Of a DNA stretch of 64,000 nt, positions 41,510 to 49,947 are shown piece by piece. Source of the stretch: DAOUJI01 sp965237875 (GTDB taxonomy: Bacteria; Chloroflexota; Dehalococcoidia; Lucifugimonadales; JAGWBF01); assembly GCA_965237875.1 (NCBI GenBank), contig CBDEGP010000001.1, positions 806,001 through 870,000 on the forward strand. Direction: 5' to 3'. The position numbers and the translations under genes were made by a program. The first letter of the stretch is position 1. Each line of letters opens with the position of its first letter. The notes beneath the pieces were generated by a model that was not told the DNA's origin, did not search any database, and saw only the letters and a list, made by a program, of their open reading frames with translations.

Positions 41510-42493
41510 CTAGTAAGCCGCCAACTCACGCAGAGCCGCCGCTATCTTTTCCGTGCCGGGCATATATTCATCTTCCAGACTGGCGGCAAAGGGCATCGTG
41601 GGAACATCCGGTCCGCACAGCCGCCTCACCGGGGCATCCAGATATTCGAAGGCGTCTTGCGCCAGAACGGCGGCCACTTCCGCGCCGACTCCGCCGGTAA
41701 TATTGTCTTCGTGCACGATCAGCGCCCTGCCGGTCTTACGAACGGACTCAAGGATGGTCTCCGTGTCCAGGGGACGCAGGGTCCTCAGGTCCACAACCTC
41801 TACGGAGATGCCCTCGGATTTCAGAGCTTCTGCGGCTTCCAGGCAGTAGTGGAGCGTCAACCCGTAGCTGATGACACTGATATTACCGCCCTCCAGCTTT
41901 ACGTCGGCCTTTCCGATGGGAAGCTCGTAGTCCCCGTCAGGGACCTCGCCCCTGACAAGTCTATACGTCTTCTTATGCTCGAAGAACACCACCGGGTTGT
42001 TGTCCCTTATGGAGGACTTGAGCAGTCCCTTCACGTCATAGGGAGTGGAGGGCGCCACCACCTTCAGTCCCGGCGTGTGGAAGAAATAGGACTCGACGTT
42101 CTGGGAGTGAAAGAGGCCCCCTCTGATGCCGCCCCCGTAGGGGACTCGCACCACCATAGGCGCGTTGACGGCGCCGTTAGTCCCATAGTGCACCCTGGCC
42201 GCTTCCCCGATGAGCTGATTGGCGGCGGGCCAGATAAAGTCGGAGAACTGTATCTCCGCTATAGGGCGCAAGCCCTTGTAGGAGGCCCCCAAGGCTATGC
42301 CCACGATGGACGCCTCGGCCAGCGGGGCGTCGATGACCCGCTCTTCGCCGAACCGATCGATCAGCCCCTGGGACGCCAGGAATACGCCGCCGCGCTTGCC
42401 CACGTCCTCACCTATGATAAAGACGTCGGGGTCTCGCGCCATCTCCTCGAAAATGGCTTCCCTGACCGCTTCTATGACCGATTTTTCCGGCAA
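41510..42493 (-). CDS. bkdAB: 2-oxoacid dehydrogenase E1, beta subunit
   Basis: A 327-residue transketolase-type beta subunit: SVIEAVREAIFEEMARDPDV, FIIGEDVGKRGGVFLAS, DAPLAEASIVGIALGAS, FHSQNVESYFFHTPGLKVV and FFEHKKTYR, as in branched-chain complexes. I place the start at TTG 42493, with AAGGAG upstream giving MPEKSVIEAV; the longer frame upstream lies antisense-like over the E1 alpha end. Confidence 0.92.
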   Translation of the reverse strand: MPEKSVIEAVREAIFEEMARDPDVFIIGEDVGKRGGVFLASQGLIDRFGEERVIDAPLAEASIVGIALGASYKGLRPIAEIQFSDFIWPAANQLIGEAARVHYGTNGAVNAPMVVRVPYGGGIRGGLFHSQNVESYFFHTPGLKVVAPSTPYDVKGLLKSSIRDNNPVVFFEHKKTYRLVRGEVPDGDYELPIGKADVKLEGGNISVISYGLTLHYCLEAAEALKSEGISVEVVDLRTLRPLDTETILESVRKTGRALIVHEDNITGGVGAEVAAVLAQDAFEYLDAPVRRLCGPDVPTMPFAASLEDEYMPGTEKIAAALRELAAY

Positions 42494-42524
42494 TGTTCTC
42501 CTTGAACGCGCTGTGGGGAAGGCG

Positions 42525-43550
42525 CTACGGGGCAAACAGGTTGTCGTTGATGGTGGACGGGTCCGGCAGAGGAGCGGCCAGCGCCTCTTCGGTGGCCAGG
42601 TCCACCTGTTCCAGGGCCTTGGCCTGAATCTCTTCATCCTGTGAGGCCGTCATCAACCCGGACTCCAACAGATAATCTCGCAAAATATGGAGCGGGTCCC
42701 GGCTACGCACCGACTCCACCTCCTCTTTGGGACGATACCGCCGGTCGTCGTCGTCGGTCGTGTGGGGCATGAACCGTTCCACCTTCATCTCCAGCAGAAC
42801 AGGACCTTCACTCCGTGCGTGGACTATGGCGTCCCTGGTCGCCTCGAACGCGGTCAGGAAGTCCATGCCGTCCACCACGCGCCCCATCAGCCCGTAGCCC
42901 TCCGCACGGAATGCGATGTCTGCGACGGCCATCTGCTTGGACTGGGGCACCGATATGGCGTAGCGGTTGTTCTCACAGATGAAAACGACGGGAAGGCGGT
43001 GAATTCCGGCGAAGTTCATGGCCTCGTGACATTCGCCTTCACTGGTTGCGCCGTCTCCGAAGTAGGACAGGATGACCGTGTTTTCCCCTCGCATCCGGCA
43101 GCCAAGAGCGAAACCCACGGACTGGGTCAGCCCCGCAGCCACGACGTTGGAAAGCTGGATGAGCTTGCCCTCGGGATGGGCGCCCTGGAGGGGGAACTGG
43201 CGGCCTCCGCTGTATGCGCCTCCCTGCCTGCCCGTGTAGGAGAGCATGGTCTCCAAGACCGTAAGACCGTTGGAGAGCTTCAGGGCCAGGTCACGGTAGT
43301 AGGGGAAGAGGAAGCAGTCTCCGTCTTTATGGGCCGCCAGGAGGCTTCCCAGCTGGGCGCCTTCCTGGCCCTGGCCCGAGGCCGCGATTGGGACCAGCCC
43401 CTGGCGGTTCAGTGCCCAGACCCTCTCGTCGAAGGTGCGGGCCAACGCCATCTTCCAATAGAAGTCCCGTATCTCCTCGTCGCTGATGCCCAGCCGACTA
43501 TGAAGATGGTCGGCCTTCTCGCCTGGCGCTTTTGACCTAGTCTGAGTCAA
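42525..43550 (-). CDS. bkdAA: 2-oxoacid dehydrogenase E1, alpha subunit
   Basis: Thiamine-diphosphate subunit that decarboxylates the 2-oxoacid (341 residues). The TPP motif is YFGDGATSEGECHEAMNF (GDG 165-167) through CENNRYAIS (Asn 194); MPHTTDDDDRRYR is the phosphorylation-loop region typical of branched-chain enzymes. The start is TTG 43550. First gene of the minus-strand run E1 alpha, E1 beta, E2, lipB, hypothetical. Confidence 0.92.
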   Translation of the reverse strand: MTQTRSKAPGEKADHLHSRLGISDEEIRDFYWKMALARTFDERVWALNRQGLVPIAASGQGQEGAQLGSLLAAHKDGDCFLFPYYRDLALKLSNGLTVLETMLSYTGRQGGAYSGGRQFPLQGAHPEGKLIQLSNVVAAGLTQSVGFALGCRMRGENTVILSYFGDGATSEGECHEAMNFAGIHRLPVVFICENNRYAISVPQSKQMAVADIAFRAEGYGLMGRVVDGMDFLTAFEATRDAIVHARSEGPVLLEMKVERFMPHTTDDDDRRYRPKEEVESVRSRDPLHILRDYLLESGLMTASQDEEIQAKALEQVDLATEEALAAPLPDPSTINDNLFAP

Positions 43551-43637
43551 TGTTTTTCTATCCCATCCCCGCCGGAGAGCTTGGATTTATTATATCCTCA
43601 CCCGTTGGACGCCGTAAACGAGCCGCCGGTGCATAGC

Positions 43638-43740
43638 GGGGTCTTTTGATTCTCGGGAGTCGCCTGGGCAGTCGGTTCGTGGTGAGTTGCCGGACCATGA
43701 TTCGCAGGCCGTTCGACAAGCTCACGGCGAACGGAGAAAT
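43638..43740. repeat. Element B, truncated copy
   Basis: GGGGTCTTTTGATTCTCGGGAGTCG and GTCGGTTCGTGGTGAGTTGCC match the left half of element B (11225-11380), followed by GTTCGACAAGCTCACGGCGAACGG. The right terminal repeat is missing; the Rieske gene ends 14 bases beyond. Confidence 0.5.
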
Positions 43741-43753
43741 CTACGAAAGAAAG

Positions 43754-44092
43754 TTAGACTGGAGGGCCAACCAGGATGTCGCCGCCTTCCACCAGCACCT
43801 GATACCGGACCAGGGGATATATCGCGGGGCGAGTCACAGCATCGCCGGTCTTCAGGTTGAACCAGGCGTCATGGGACGGGCACTTGACCTCGTCGCCCTT
43901 GAGAATTCCCATGGAAAGCCTGCCGAAAGCATGGGTGCATTCTTCGCTCAGGGCGTAATACGCCCCTTCCAGGTTGACCAGAAGGACGCCCTCGCCGTTG
44001 ATCTCTACAGCGATCATCGCCCCGGGCGGGAGGGCGTCAGAGCTCGCGGCTTTCACGAATCCATCAGGCATCGGCGTTTCTCCCATTGTCAT
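43754..44092 (-). CDS. Rieske [2Fe-2S] ferredoxin-like protein
   Basis: A 112-residue soluble Rieske domain: ECTHAFGRL (Cys 52, His 54) and CPSHDAWFNL (Cys 71, His 74) bind the cluster. It resembles ferredoxin components of aromatic-ring dioxygenases, which pass electrons to an oxygenase. No oxygenase large subunit is nearby, so its partner is unknown. It ends a minus-strand group with an MBL hydrolase, a cupin and an LLM enzyme. Confidence 0.88.
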   Translation of the reverse strand: MTMGETPMPDGFVKAASSDALPPGAMIAVEINGEGVLLVNLEGAYYALSEECTHAFGRLSMGILKGDEVKCPSHDAWFNLKTGDAVTRPAIYPLVRYQVLVEGGDILVGPPV

Positions 44093-44135
44093 GCTCCCTC
44101 GCCCTTTGACGGGTGAGGGTGGTCACCGGTCGGGA

Positions 44136-44912
44136 CTACTTTCTTGGAGGCGTCCACTCCTCTTCCAGGACTCTCAGGGGCTGCGGAGCGTCGGGCGCAA
44201 CCTTAACGGTCACGTCGCCGATTCCCCGGTGGCGCGTTTGCAGCGTGATGTACTCCGCGCCGCTGAAATACTCGATGACGTCCCCCGCCTTTATCTCGAA
44301 GGCCCGGTCGTGGCCGGGGTAGAAGTACCTGGAAGAGTCAATCAGCTTGTTTATACTGTCGGCGGCCTCTTTCTTGTCCCAGAAGGCGATCATAGGTTCC
44401 TTGGTGAACACCGACGCCGCCATGGGAAGAGCGTCGCCGGCCACGGCTATCTTGCCGCATGAGGTGTCCACCATCACACTGATGTGGCCCCTGGTGTGGC
44501 CCGGTGTGTCCAACACGGTTATTCCCGGCTCGATTTCCTGGCCCTCCACCACTTCCTTCACGTCCCTGCCTTGCAGCGTGTTTAAGAAGTAGCGCGGGGT
44601 GGCGTAGTCCCCCTTCTTGGGCGCCTCGGCATACTCCAGCTCCTTGGGGTGAATCATGATTTGAGCGTTCGGGAACACGTCGGTGTTCTGGCTGTGGTCC
44701 CAGTGGGAGTGGGTCAATATGATCCCGTCGATGTCATCGACTCCCAGTCCGGCCTCCGCCAGCGACGACTTGAGCAGGTCAGCCCTTCCTTTGAATCCCA
44801 CGTCCACCAGGTAGTTCTTCTCCCCCTGTATCAGAACTATGGTGCACAGGGCAAGAGCGCCCTGGTCGGTGTTCACGTGGAATCCGGTCACCAGGTGCTT
44901 TATTTCAGGCAT
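44136..44912 (-). CDS. Metallo-beta-lactamase-fold hydrolase
   Basis: A 258-residue MBL hydrolase: LTHSHWDHSQN (His 68, His 70, Asp 72, His 73), DTPGHTRGHISV and YPGHDRAF complete a two-metal site. The arrangement resembles lactonases (AHL or similar) and glyoxalase II-like esterases. ATG 44912 follows AGGAGG-type sequence. Possibly opens a lactone made by the adjacent oxidoreductases (inference). Confidence 0.86.
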   Translation of the reverse strand: MPEIKHLVTGFHVNTDQGALALCTIVLIQGEKNYLVDVGFKGRADLLKSSLAEAGLGVDDIDGIILTHSHWDHSQNTDVFPNAQIMIHPKELEYAEAPKKGDYATPRYFLNTLQGRDVKEVVEGQEIEPGITVLDTPGHTRGHISVMVDTSCGKIAVAGDALPMAASVFTKEPMIAFWDKKEAADSINKLIDSSRYFYPGHDRAFEIKAGDVIEYFSGAEYITLQTRHRGIGDVTVKVAPDAPQPLRVLEEEWTPPRK

Positions 44913-44999
44913 GTTTTCCTCCTGAATATGGCCTTTTTCTCAAGTGGGGCCTGCTTTGATGCAAGGCCCGTCCTTCGAATGCTCTGGCGAATGCGTGGG

Positions 45000-45344
45000 T
45001 TATTCCGGGTCGGCGAGGGGTATGGCCACCAGGCAGCGGTCCGCCCGTCCGACGCCCCGCATGATGTGGCCGTGGCCCGTCATGTCCTCCGCCACGATGA
45101 CGTCACCCGGGAAAAACCGCCTGACGGCGCCGTCGGCGCACTCCACCTGCCACTCGCCCTGGAGGAATAAGGTGTACTGGCGTCTCGGGGCGGTGTGCCA
45201 GTCGCTGTAGAAATCGGGATCGCGTTGCACAAAACGTATTTCGCCCTCTGTCTGTCTGGCTACTATCTTGTGGAACTCCTCCAGAGGGAGGTCCTCAAAG
45301 TGGGACTCGCCGTCGTCGCCCGTGTAGAGTTGCACGACTTTCAT
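45000..45344 (-). CDS. Cupin-fold small protein
   Basis: A 114-residue single-domain beta-barrel: DWHTAPRRQYTLFLQGEWQV with cupin motif 1 features, RRFFPGDVIVAEDMTGHGH with motif 2 (His residues). Likely binds a metal or small ligand; no enzyme activity can be assigned. It starts directly at the stop of the LLM gene (45345), with no gap, so the two are coupled. Confidence 0.72.
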   Translation of the reverse strand: MKVVQLYTGDDGESHFEDLPLEEFHKIVARQTEGEIRFVQRDPDFYSDWHTAPRRQYTLFLQGEWQVECADGAVRRFFPGDVIVAEDMTGHGHIMRGVGRADRCLVAIPLADPE

Positions 45345-46235
45345 TTACACTACCCCCTTCACGGCTTCCTTATAGTCGCGGACAGCGTTGATGTGGTCCT
45401 GGACGGTCTTGTGGCCCGCGTTCATGGTGTTGATGGAGATGTGAGTGGCGCCCAGGTCCTTCCATGCCTGACTCCCGCTCACGCACTGGTCGATGCCGTC
45501 GAAGTGATTGACCCTGCCCTCGATTCCGATGGACGCAGGGTCCCGCCCCGCCTCCCTGGCGTAGTTCCACACCCGCTCCAGGCCTTCCCTCGCCCGGTCC
45601 GGCGGCCACATGGGGAAGAACCCGTCGGCCATGCGCCCGACCCGCTCCAGGACGCGCTCGCCCCTATTGCCCGGGGCTGCCTCGCGGCCGCCTCCCAGCC
45701 AGATGGGTATGGGCTGCTGCACGGGCCGCGGGTTGATCCCGGCCTTGGTGACCTTGTGCCATTTGCCGTCGAAGTCTAATACTTCCGTGGTCCAAAGCTC
45801 GCGCATAAGCTCTATCTGCTCCTCGCTGCGCTTGCCCCGGTCCTTGAAGTTCTCACCGAGGGCCTCATACTCCACGTGGTTCCATCCGGTCCCAAGCCCC
45901 AGCCTGAGCCTGCCGCCGCTGAGCACGTCCACCTCCGCCGCCTGCTTGGCCGCCAGGGCCGTCTGCCGTTGGCCGATGATGATGACTGCGGTGACGAACT
46001 CTATGCGGCTGGTCAAAGCTGCCATGTATCCGAATACAACGAATGGTTCATGGAACATGTGCTCAAGTCTGTAGGGACCTGTCAGATCGGTGTGATGGGA
46101 GCCGTCGGCGCCCAGGACGTGGTCATACACTATGAGGTGATCGAACCCCAGGTCTTCCGCCGCCTGTGCATAGTCCCGCACGGCCACGGGATCGGTCCCT
46201 ATCTCGGTCTGGGGAAAGACAACTCCGAGCTTCAT
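45345..46235 (-). CDS. LLM-class F420-dependent oxidoreductase
   Basis: A 296-residue luciferase-like protein: MKLGVVFPQTEIGTDPVAVR, AQAAEDLGFDHLIVYDHVLG, RIEFVTAVIIIGQRQTALAA, GGRLRLGLGTGWN and PIPIWLGGG followed by ADGFFP. The DHV/LGLGTGW motifs are those of the F420-binding Rv-type family common in actinobacteria and Chloroflexota. First gene of a minus-strand group with the cupin, MBL hydrolase and Rieske protein. Confidence 0.88.
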   Translation of the reverse strand: MKLGVVFPQTEIGTDPVAVRDYAQAAEDLGFDHLIVYDHVLGADGSHHTDLTGPYRLEHMFHEPFVVFGYMAALTSRIEFVTAVIIIGQRQTALAAKQAAEVDVLSGGRLRLGLGTGWNHVEYEALGENFKDRGKRSEEQIELMRELWTTEVLDFDGKWHKVTKAGINPRPVQQPIPIWLGGGREAAPGNRGERVLERVGRMADGFFPMWPPDRAREGLERVWNYAREAGRDPASIGIEGRVNHFDGIDQCVSGSQAWKDLGATHISINTMNAGHKTVQDHINAVRDYKEAVKGVV

Positions 46236-46701
46236 ATCTTCCTCCTGAATAGGCTGTCAGCCTGATGACGGCCCAACGATAAACAAACCAATGCCCATTC
46301 TGGCGCCCCAGGAGAAGAGGGTCAAGCGCCGCCCCGCCCCTCCCGGTCTTTCCGCCCTCTCGTGTCCCCACCCCGTCTTTCCGGCGGAGGCCGGAATCCA
46401 GGAACTCTGGGGGCGGAGGCGACCCTTAGATAGGCTCAGGCCGAACGAGGTGTGGTCCCCCTCATACCTTAGGCAAGTTCAGGGCAGGCTCTAACCTTCT
46501 CCCTCCAGTGGAGAAGGGACATTGCCCCCTCGCCCTTGACGGGAGAGGGTTGGGGTGAGGGTGAATAATCGAATGATTCGGAAGGGACGTCGCCCCGCCG
46601 TTGACGCTGGGGCGTCGTGCGCTTACAATCTTCTAGTAGCCATAAGGCTTCAAGTAGGCCATAGGGGCGCCTTACTGTTCAGGTCCACCCCTTCAAGACA
46701 C
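46236..46701. other. Repeat-rich intergenic region before tRNA-Asp
   Basis: There are no genes. It includes a composite of dispersed repeats (46372-46563) and then about 130 unremarkable bases leading to the tRNA. No clear tRNA promoter was picked out. Confidence 0.55.
46372..46563. repeat. Composite of three dispersed repeat families
   Basis: In order: CGTCTTTCCGGCGGAGGCCG palindrome (46375-46394) and its CCAGG tail, a TAGGCTCAGGCCGAACGAG unit, CCTTCTCCCTCCAGTGGAGA, and CCCTCGCCCTTGACGGGAGA leading to GGGTTGGGGTGAGGG. The parts are those seen in elements A and in the TTCGACA family, but no terminal inverted repeats bound the whole. Confidence 0.55.
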
Positions 46702-46779
46702 GGACCCGTGGTGTAGCTGGCCTAACACACTGCCCTGTCAAGGCAGAGATCGCCGGTTCGAATCCGGTCGGGTCCGCCA
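46702..46779 (+). tRNA. tRNA-Asp (anticodon GTC), CCA encoded
   Basis: Acceptor GGACCCG (46702-46708) pairs with CGGGTCC (46769-46775), discriminator G at 46776, then genomic CCA. The anticodon stem CTGCC/GGCAG encloses CTGTCAA with GTC at 46737-46739, and the T arm is CCGGTTCGAATCCGG. The AT-richer gene island begins directly downstream. Confidence 0.95.
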
Positions 46780-46944
46780 TCGACTTACTCGCAATGCCTA
46801 TGTATCCCCACCTCGAACGCTACTGCCGGGGCTAGTGAGTTAGACTAGGGTTGCTGTGCTGGCGGTTCAGCGAACTTAAGAAGCCGGAACGAGTGTCGTC
46901 AGAGCAATAGTCGCCACTCTTCTTTTGTATACTTTCGTCAAGTG

Positions 46945-47565
46945 CTATGGGTCGGTGCCTGCTTTGGGCTGCTGCCTAAGTTCATCGCTGGGGTCTGGCA
47001 CACCAACCCTACTGTGGAACGCAAAATATCGTTGTATAAGAGAGTGAATCCAAATCGGTGGAATGACACCTTGGCGTTTCACTTGGTGGGTCCTAATGGA
47101 TTCGTACAAGAACTCGGTAAGCACTGAAAACATTTGTTTGAAGTCTAAAAAGAGATCGGGATGTCCTTTCTCTTCTTCCCCCTCTAGTTTCCCAGACGGT
47201 ATGTGGTGATACCGTTCGTCTTGATTTTGCTTTACTCGCTTCCACAATTCACTGGTGAGCTGGCGGGGTTGTCTAATCTCGTTTTCTTCGTACACTTCGC
47301 AACACTGGACATGCTGCAATAACTGAGACTGGATTTTTGCATCAACGGGCGAATTCCCTTGCCTAGCTGAGTAATCCGACAACAAGTCACAATCAGGCGT
47401 GAGAATGACAAACGTTGGATGGTTTACCAATGCGAATCTAATTGGGGGCTGATCCACAAAGATCCGTGTACCTGGATGCTCGGGCTGGAGTTCCTGAAGT
47501 CCGGATAGGATTTCCCCTTGCAACAACCGCGATTGGGGCTCGGAGCGATGAAACGCAATACCCAC
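46945..47565 (-). CDS. Uncharacterised protein of tRNA-adjacent island
   Basis: A 206-residue protein I cannot assign. FALVNHPTFVILTPDCDLLSDYSARQG (spread over about 47-73) contains a TPDCDL motif reminiscent of small proteins with a conserved Cys-Asp pair found in accessory loci. The rest is polar with a charged segment SGKLEGEEEKGH. GTG start 47565, 2 bases after the preceding gene's stop. Base composition is near 48% GC, well below the flanks, suggesting acquisition by transfer. Confidence 0.6.
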   Translation of the reverse strand: MGIAFHRSEPQSRLLQGEILSGLQELQPEHPGTRIFVDQPPIRFALVNHPTFVILTPDCDLLSDYSARQGNSPVDAKIQSQLLQHVQCCEVYEENEIRQPRQLTSELWKRVKQNQDERYHHIPSGKLEGEEEKGHPDLFLDFKQMFSVLTEFLYESIRTHQVKRQGVIPPIWIHSLIQRYFAFHSRVGVPDPSDELRQQPKAGTDP

Positions 47566-47567
47566 TT

Positions 47568-47987
47568 CTATAAATCGGAAAGGATGAACTCAGGCCTAGA
47601 CTTGACCCTACTTAGCGAGCCTGTAATCTGAGTGGGTAGAGAAGTCCGTGGGGTCACTGGCAGAGATGCTTGTTCAAGATGATATTGGAGCCTATCCATC
47701 GTTGATTCGAAGTTTTCATCGACTCCGTCCTCAGGCATAAATAACGCAGCTAGACAGGTGCAGATACGCTTCAACGAATACTCATCATCACCTTCAATGC
47801 CGAAGGAAGTACGGCCCCGGGGAGAAGTCAATATAGCGCGAAAAGTGGTAGTGTAGGTTCTATTGACTAGTTGACCGGAATCAAATTTGGGTCGGCCCAA
47901 GAGCAGTTCGTAATTTTTCGGTTGTAGCCCACCGGAAAAGACGTCCTGCCCATCTGTTGAATTTGTCCAATGCGTCGAAGACATCAT
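47568..47987 (-). CDS. Uncharacterised small protein of tRNA-adjacent island
   Basis: Up to 139 residues (start ATG 47987, overlapping the upstream gene by 107 bases; TTG 47900 would reduce the overlap to 20 bases). It has YTTTFRAILTSPRGRTSFGI, EYSLKRICTCLAALFMPED and a C-terminus SRVKSRPEFILSDL. Not recognised. The close packing with both neighbours suggests one transcript. Confidence 0.5.
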   Translation of the reverse strand: MMSSTHWTNSTDGQDVFSGGLQPKNYELLLGRPKFDSGQLVNRTYTTTFRAILTSPRGRTSFGIEGDDEYSLKRICTCLAALFMPEDGVDENFESTMDRLQYHLEQASLPVTPRTSLPTQITGSLSRVKSRPEFILSDL

Positions 47988-48681
47988 CCGGTTCACTCCT
48001 CCGATTCGTGTAGAAATCAGCGTCAATCAGATACGCCTGTTGATTGCTCTCCTGTATCCTAACTAAGCCGTGTTTTAATAGCACCTGCCCATTGTCCACG
48101 TCAGGAATTCGCAATAGCGACTCTCCGTTCAACTCTTGCACATCGTCAGCAAGGTCATTGTCACCCAGTATGCCTATGAACGACGGGCTCAACAGCTCAG
48201 ACCAAGGAGAGTCTGACAACCGAAAATCGTCCCGAACTAGCACGTCTACGTACCGCAACCCTACACGATTGTAAAACGCAGGACTATAGGTCTCACGTAA
48301 TACTTGTTCTGCCAATTTGACCTCGTTTCGGAAGTCTTCCCAACGGCTATATTGGTGTTCAGTCACTGCAATGAATTCGCGAGTCAATGAGATACGCCTG
48401 GTCTTGGCCTCTATCAAGAAATGATGCTCCGGTAAAGAGGTCGTAGTGGAGAAAGGGGCTGAGGCGAGTAACTGGGAGACTTCTTTCGGCAAGTCGATAG
48501 GAGGCAGGGTACTGGCACCCTTCTGTTCTTCATACCAAGGATATTTGACCCTTATAGCGTCTTGAAATTGAGCGGGGCTGGTAGTGGATATCGCCAGTAT
48601 AGCCGGGTATCGTAATTGGCAAATAACCTGGTTCAGGGGATTGATGGCATAGATTTCACGCGAACTTGGAGGGAACGACAT
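47881..48681 (-). CDS. TIGR04255-family protein
   Basis: A 266-residue protein matching, from memory, the sporadically distributed TIGR04255 family: N-terminal NPLNQVICQLRYPAILAI, a middle LTREFIAVTEHQYSRWEDFR, and YNRVGLRYVDVLVRDDF. The function of that family is unknown; its patchy distribution and frequent pairing with a small unknown partner point to accessory or defence-type loci. AT-richer than the chromosome around it. First gene of the three-gene minus-strand island. Confidence 0.75.
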   Translation of the reverse strand: MSFPPSSREIYAINPLNQVICQLRYPAILAISTTSPAQFQDAIRVKYPWYEEQKGASTLPPIDLPKEVSQLLASAPFSTTTSLPEHHFLIEAKTRRISLTREFIAVTEHQYSRWEDFRNEVKLAEQVLRETYSPAFYNRVGLRYVDVLVRDDFRLSDSPWSELLSPSFIGILGDNDLADDVQELNGESLLRIPDVDNGQVLLKHGLVRIQESNQQAYLIDADFYTNRRSEPDDVFDALDKFNRWAGRLFRWATTEKLRTALGPTQI

Positions 48682-48836
48682 ATTATTCCAGTTATGCGAT
48701 AGATTCTAGTGCACGTGATTTTAGTATGGCACACTAGCCACTAAAAAGAAAACCTGTGCACGACAATGCTGATCAACCGTTTAGATATCTTACATACTCC
48801 CTAAGCCTAGCGTCTTGAGGGGCCAAATCGACTTCC

Positions 48837-49277
48837 TTAGCGCTTGGGGAGGGACACGGTGGCCTTGCTGGGGCAGGTGTTTTCGTTCTTCTGGTTCTCC
48901 ACCCACACGTCTAGGTCCAGCCTGTAGTCGCCGTCCTCTTCATACTTCCGGGTCACCTTGCCCTTGGCGGTCAGCACGTCTCCATAGAAGTTCATGCCCC
49001 TGTACTGGGTCTGGAACATCTTTATGAAGCCGCTGTCCCCTATCCACCGGCCGAGCATGTTGTGCATGTAGGCCCAGCGCACGTTGCCCATGCCGAAAAC
49101 GCCGGGCTGGTTGGCCTTCTGCGCCGCGCCGTCGTCCATGTGGATGTACAGGAATTCGTCGTTGACTGCGGCAAAGCGGTTCCAGTTCATGAGGTCCGTT
49201 TCCCGGGAGAAATCGGGGACCTCCTGGCCTTCCTCGACGTCGTCCCAGTAGAGCTTCACTTCATAGTTGACCGCCAC
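48837..49277 (-). CDS. MaoC-like hot-dog dehydratase domain protein
   Basis: A 146-residue hot-dog protein: YWDDVEEGQEVPDFSRETDL, NRFAAVNDEFLYIHMDDGAA (hydratase-type D-x4-H region), GMGNVRWAYMHNML and DVLTAKGKVTRKYEEDG. It resembles C-terminal MaoC domains that hydrate enoyl-CoA thioesters. The neighbouring gene codes for the matching N-terminal type, so the two probably form a heteromeric hydratase. Confidence 0.8.
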   Translation of the reverse strand: MAVNYEVKLYWDDVEEGQEVPDFSRETDLMNWNRFAAVNDEFLYIHMDDGAAQKANQPGVFGMGNVRWAYMHNMLGRWIGDSGFIKMFQTQYRGMNFYGDVLTAKGKVTRKYEEDGDYRLDLDVWVENQKNENTCPSKATVSLPKR

Positions 49278-49312
49278 TCTTGAGCCTCCTTTGGTTTGTT
49301 CCCGCTGGCCCG

Positions 49313-49846
49313 TCAGTACCAGATGGTGGTGCGGGTGTTGATCTTGATGAGCTCATCCTTCTGGTTGGTCCATCGCTCTTCGCTGAACATGAAGAGCATA
49401 AGCCCCGTCTTGGACCCCTGGCGTTCGTCCATAGAGGCGAGTTTGGTCACGGTGGTTATCACGTCGCCGGGGCGGATGGGGTTGAAGTATTCGGTGTTGC
49501 TGCCGCCGTTGAGCACCCGGTTGCCCGGCGTGCTGCCCACGTCGTCGGTGCTGGAGTCCCTTTTGGTCTGACGCCGCCAGTGCTCCACCCTATTGTTGAA
49601 CCCCTCCTCGTCAATCGGCCACGTGAAGGGGTTGAAGTCCGGGGGAGCGATAACGCCTCCCCACCGGGTGTTCGTGGCGTATTCGGCGTCCCAGTAGATG
49701 GGAGGAGGCCTTTCGGGCCAGTAGACGGCGATGGCCCAGCGGCGGATTTCCCCCATCTCAACGGGCGGGGAGACCCTCCGGTCTCGCTCGACGCCGACCT
49801 GGGCCTGAAGCTCAGGGGTAATGTAGGTTGTAGGCTGCTGAGTCAT
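49313..49846 (-). CDS. FAS1-like/MaoC N-terminal dehydratase domain protein
   Basis: A 177-residue protein with the MaoC N-terminal (FAS1-like dehydratase) pattern: EMGEIRRWAIAVYWPERPPP, PDFNPFTWP, VLNGGSNTEYFNPIRPGDVI and SEERWTNQKDELIKINTRTT. The start is ATG 49846 behind AAAGGAGG; the frame's earlier GTG adds only MTTAKGGP. It overlaps no neighbour and probably pairs with the 146-residue partner downstream. Confidence 0.82.
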   Translation of the reverse strand: MTQQPTTYITPELQAQVGVERDRRVSPPVEMGEIRRWAIAVYWPERPPPIYWDAEYATNTRWGGVIAPPDFNPFTWPIDEEGFNNRVEHWRRQTKRDSSTDDVGSTPGNRVLNGGSNTEYFNPIRPGDVITTVTKLASMDERQGSKTGLMLFMFSEERWTNQKDELIKINTRTTIWY

Positions 49847-49947
49847 CGGGCCTCCTTTAGCTGTGGTCATGCCTGCTTTCGCAGGAATTCATCCCTCGAA
49901 TCTGGGCCATTTTGGGTTAGCCTCATCGGGATGTCAATACAGGCGGC

